From Aestuariivirga sp. (GTDB lineage: Bacteria > Pseudomonadota > Alphaproteobacteria > Rhizobiales > Aestuariivirgaceae): a DNA stretch of 6,026 bases. Of this stretch, positions 5,965-6,026 are shown piece after piece. Positions within the stretch are counted from its first letter, which is position 1; each line of letters starts with the position of its first letter. Location of the stretch: positions 1 to 6,026 of the forward strand of contig JADCDC010000236.1 of the NCBI GenBank assembly GCA_020252385.1, read 5' to 3'. The notes beneath the pieces were generated by a model. It searched no databases and was not told the DNA's origin. It saw only the letters and a program-made list of their open reading frames with translations. Position numbers and translations under genes: made by a program.

Positions 5965-6026
5965 ATGGCAGACACGAGGAACGCAGGCCGGCCCCTCTCG
6001 CCGCACCTGCAGATCTACCGCGGCGG
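5965..6026 (+). CDS. sdhC: Succinate dehydrogenase cytochrome b556 subunit, N-terminal fragment
   Basis: Twenty codons and part of another are visible before the window ends. The translation begins MADTRNAGRPLSPHLQIYRG, and RPLSPHLQIY is the hallmark N-terminal segment of SdhC, the haem- and quinone-binding membrane anchor of complex II that passes electrons from succinate to ubiquinone. The membrane helices, haem ligand and quinone-site residues lie beyond the edge. GGGA at 5952-5955, 9 nt upstream, is the likely ribosome-binding site. In alphaproteobacteria sdhC normally heads an sdhCDAB operon, so those genes are expected downstream. Confidence 0.9.
   Translation, partial: MADTRNAGRPLSPHLQIYRG

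Noticed and set aside
5836..6006. N-terminal extension of trxC by up to 57 codons
   Set aside because: It would cover the sdhC promoter and first codons in antisense and bears no resemblance to thioredoxins; the ATG at 5835 gives the canonical family start.
1..6026. A new defence, mobile or other multi-gene accessory system
   Set aside because: All eight genes fall into recognisable housekeeping or envelope families, base composition and codon use look even across the window, and there are no integrase, toxin-antitoxin, repeat-array or tRNA-junction signs.

Overview
The window looks like an ordinary stretch of a GC-rich alphaproteobacterial chromosome, probably Rhizobiales/Hyphomicrobiales-like. 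The reasons are strong G/C preference at third codon positions, Tat-type envelope proteins, paired YkuD L,D-transpeptidases, a TrxC-type thioredoxin divergent from sdhC, and a short CCCC/GGGG palindromic intergenic element of a kind common in that group. The genus cannot be fixed from the sequence. I see no mobile element, CRISPR array, tRNA, rRNA or phage gene.

Layout, left to right. (1) 1-163 is the C-terminal end of a COG3897-type methyltransferase (electron-transfer-flavoprotein beta lysine methyltransferase/NNMT-like). (2) 239-1066 encodes a predicted Tat-exported lipoprotein of the intradiol ring-cleavage dioxygenase superfamily. It meets tail to tail, 6 nt apart, (3) a ten-helix DMT/EamA-type transporter on the minus strand (1073-1951). 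(4) A 90-bp divergent region carries a good sigma70-type promoter for (5) acs, acetyl-CoA synthetase (2042-3985), which is closed by a textbook intrinsic terminator (4006-4042). (6) Next come a small palindromic element and two tandem paralogous L,D-transpeptidases (4132-4656 and 4741-5400); the second has an Arg-rich linker after its signal peptide. (7) trxC (5404-5835, minus) converges on the second transpeptidase with a 3-nt gap. (8) trxC is divergent from the start of sdhC (5965 onward, cut by the window edge), whose promoter spacer holds a perfect 5-1-5 inverted repeat.

The genes are mostly housekeeping. Acs activates acetate for the TCA cycle, sdhC begins the succinate dehydrogenase operon, and the methyltransferase family acts on ETF-beta, so three of the eight genes touch central carbon and electron flow. 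The two transpeptidases and the dioxygenase-like lipoprotein act in the envelope, and TrxC handles thiol redox. No combination of neighbours points to a new multi-gene system. The points most worth a second look are the operator-like repeat in the sdhC promoter, the diverged transpeptidase pair, and the membrane-anchored dioxygenase-like protein.
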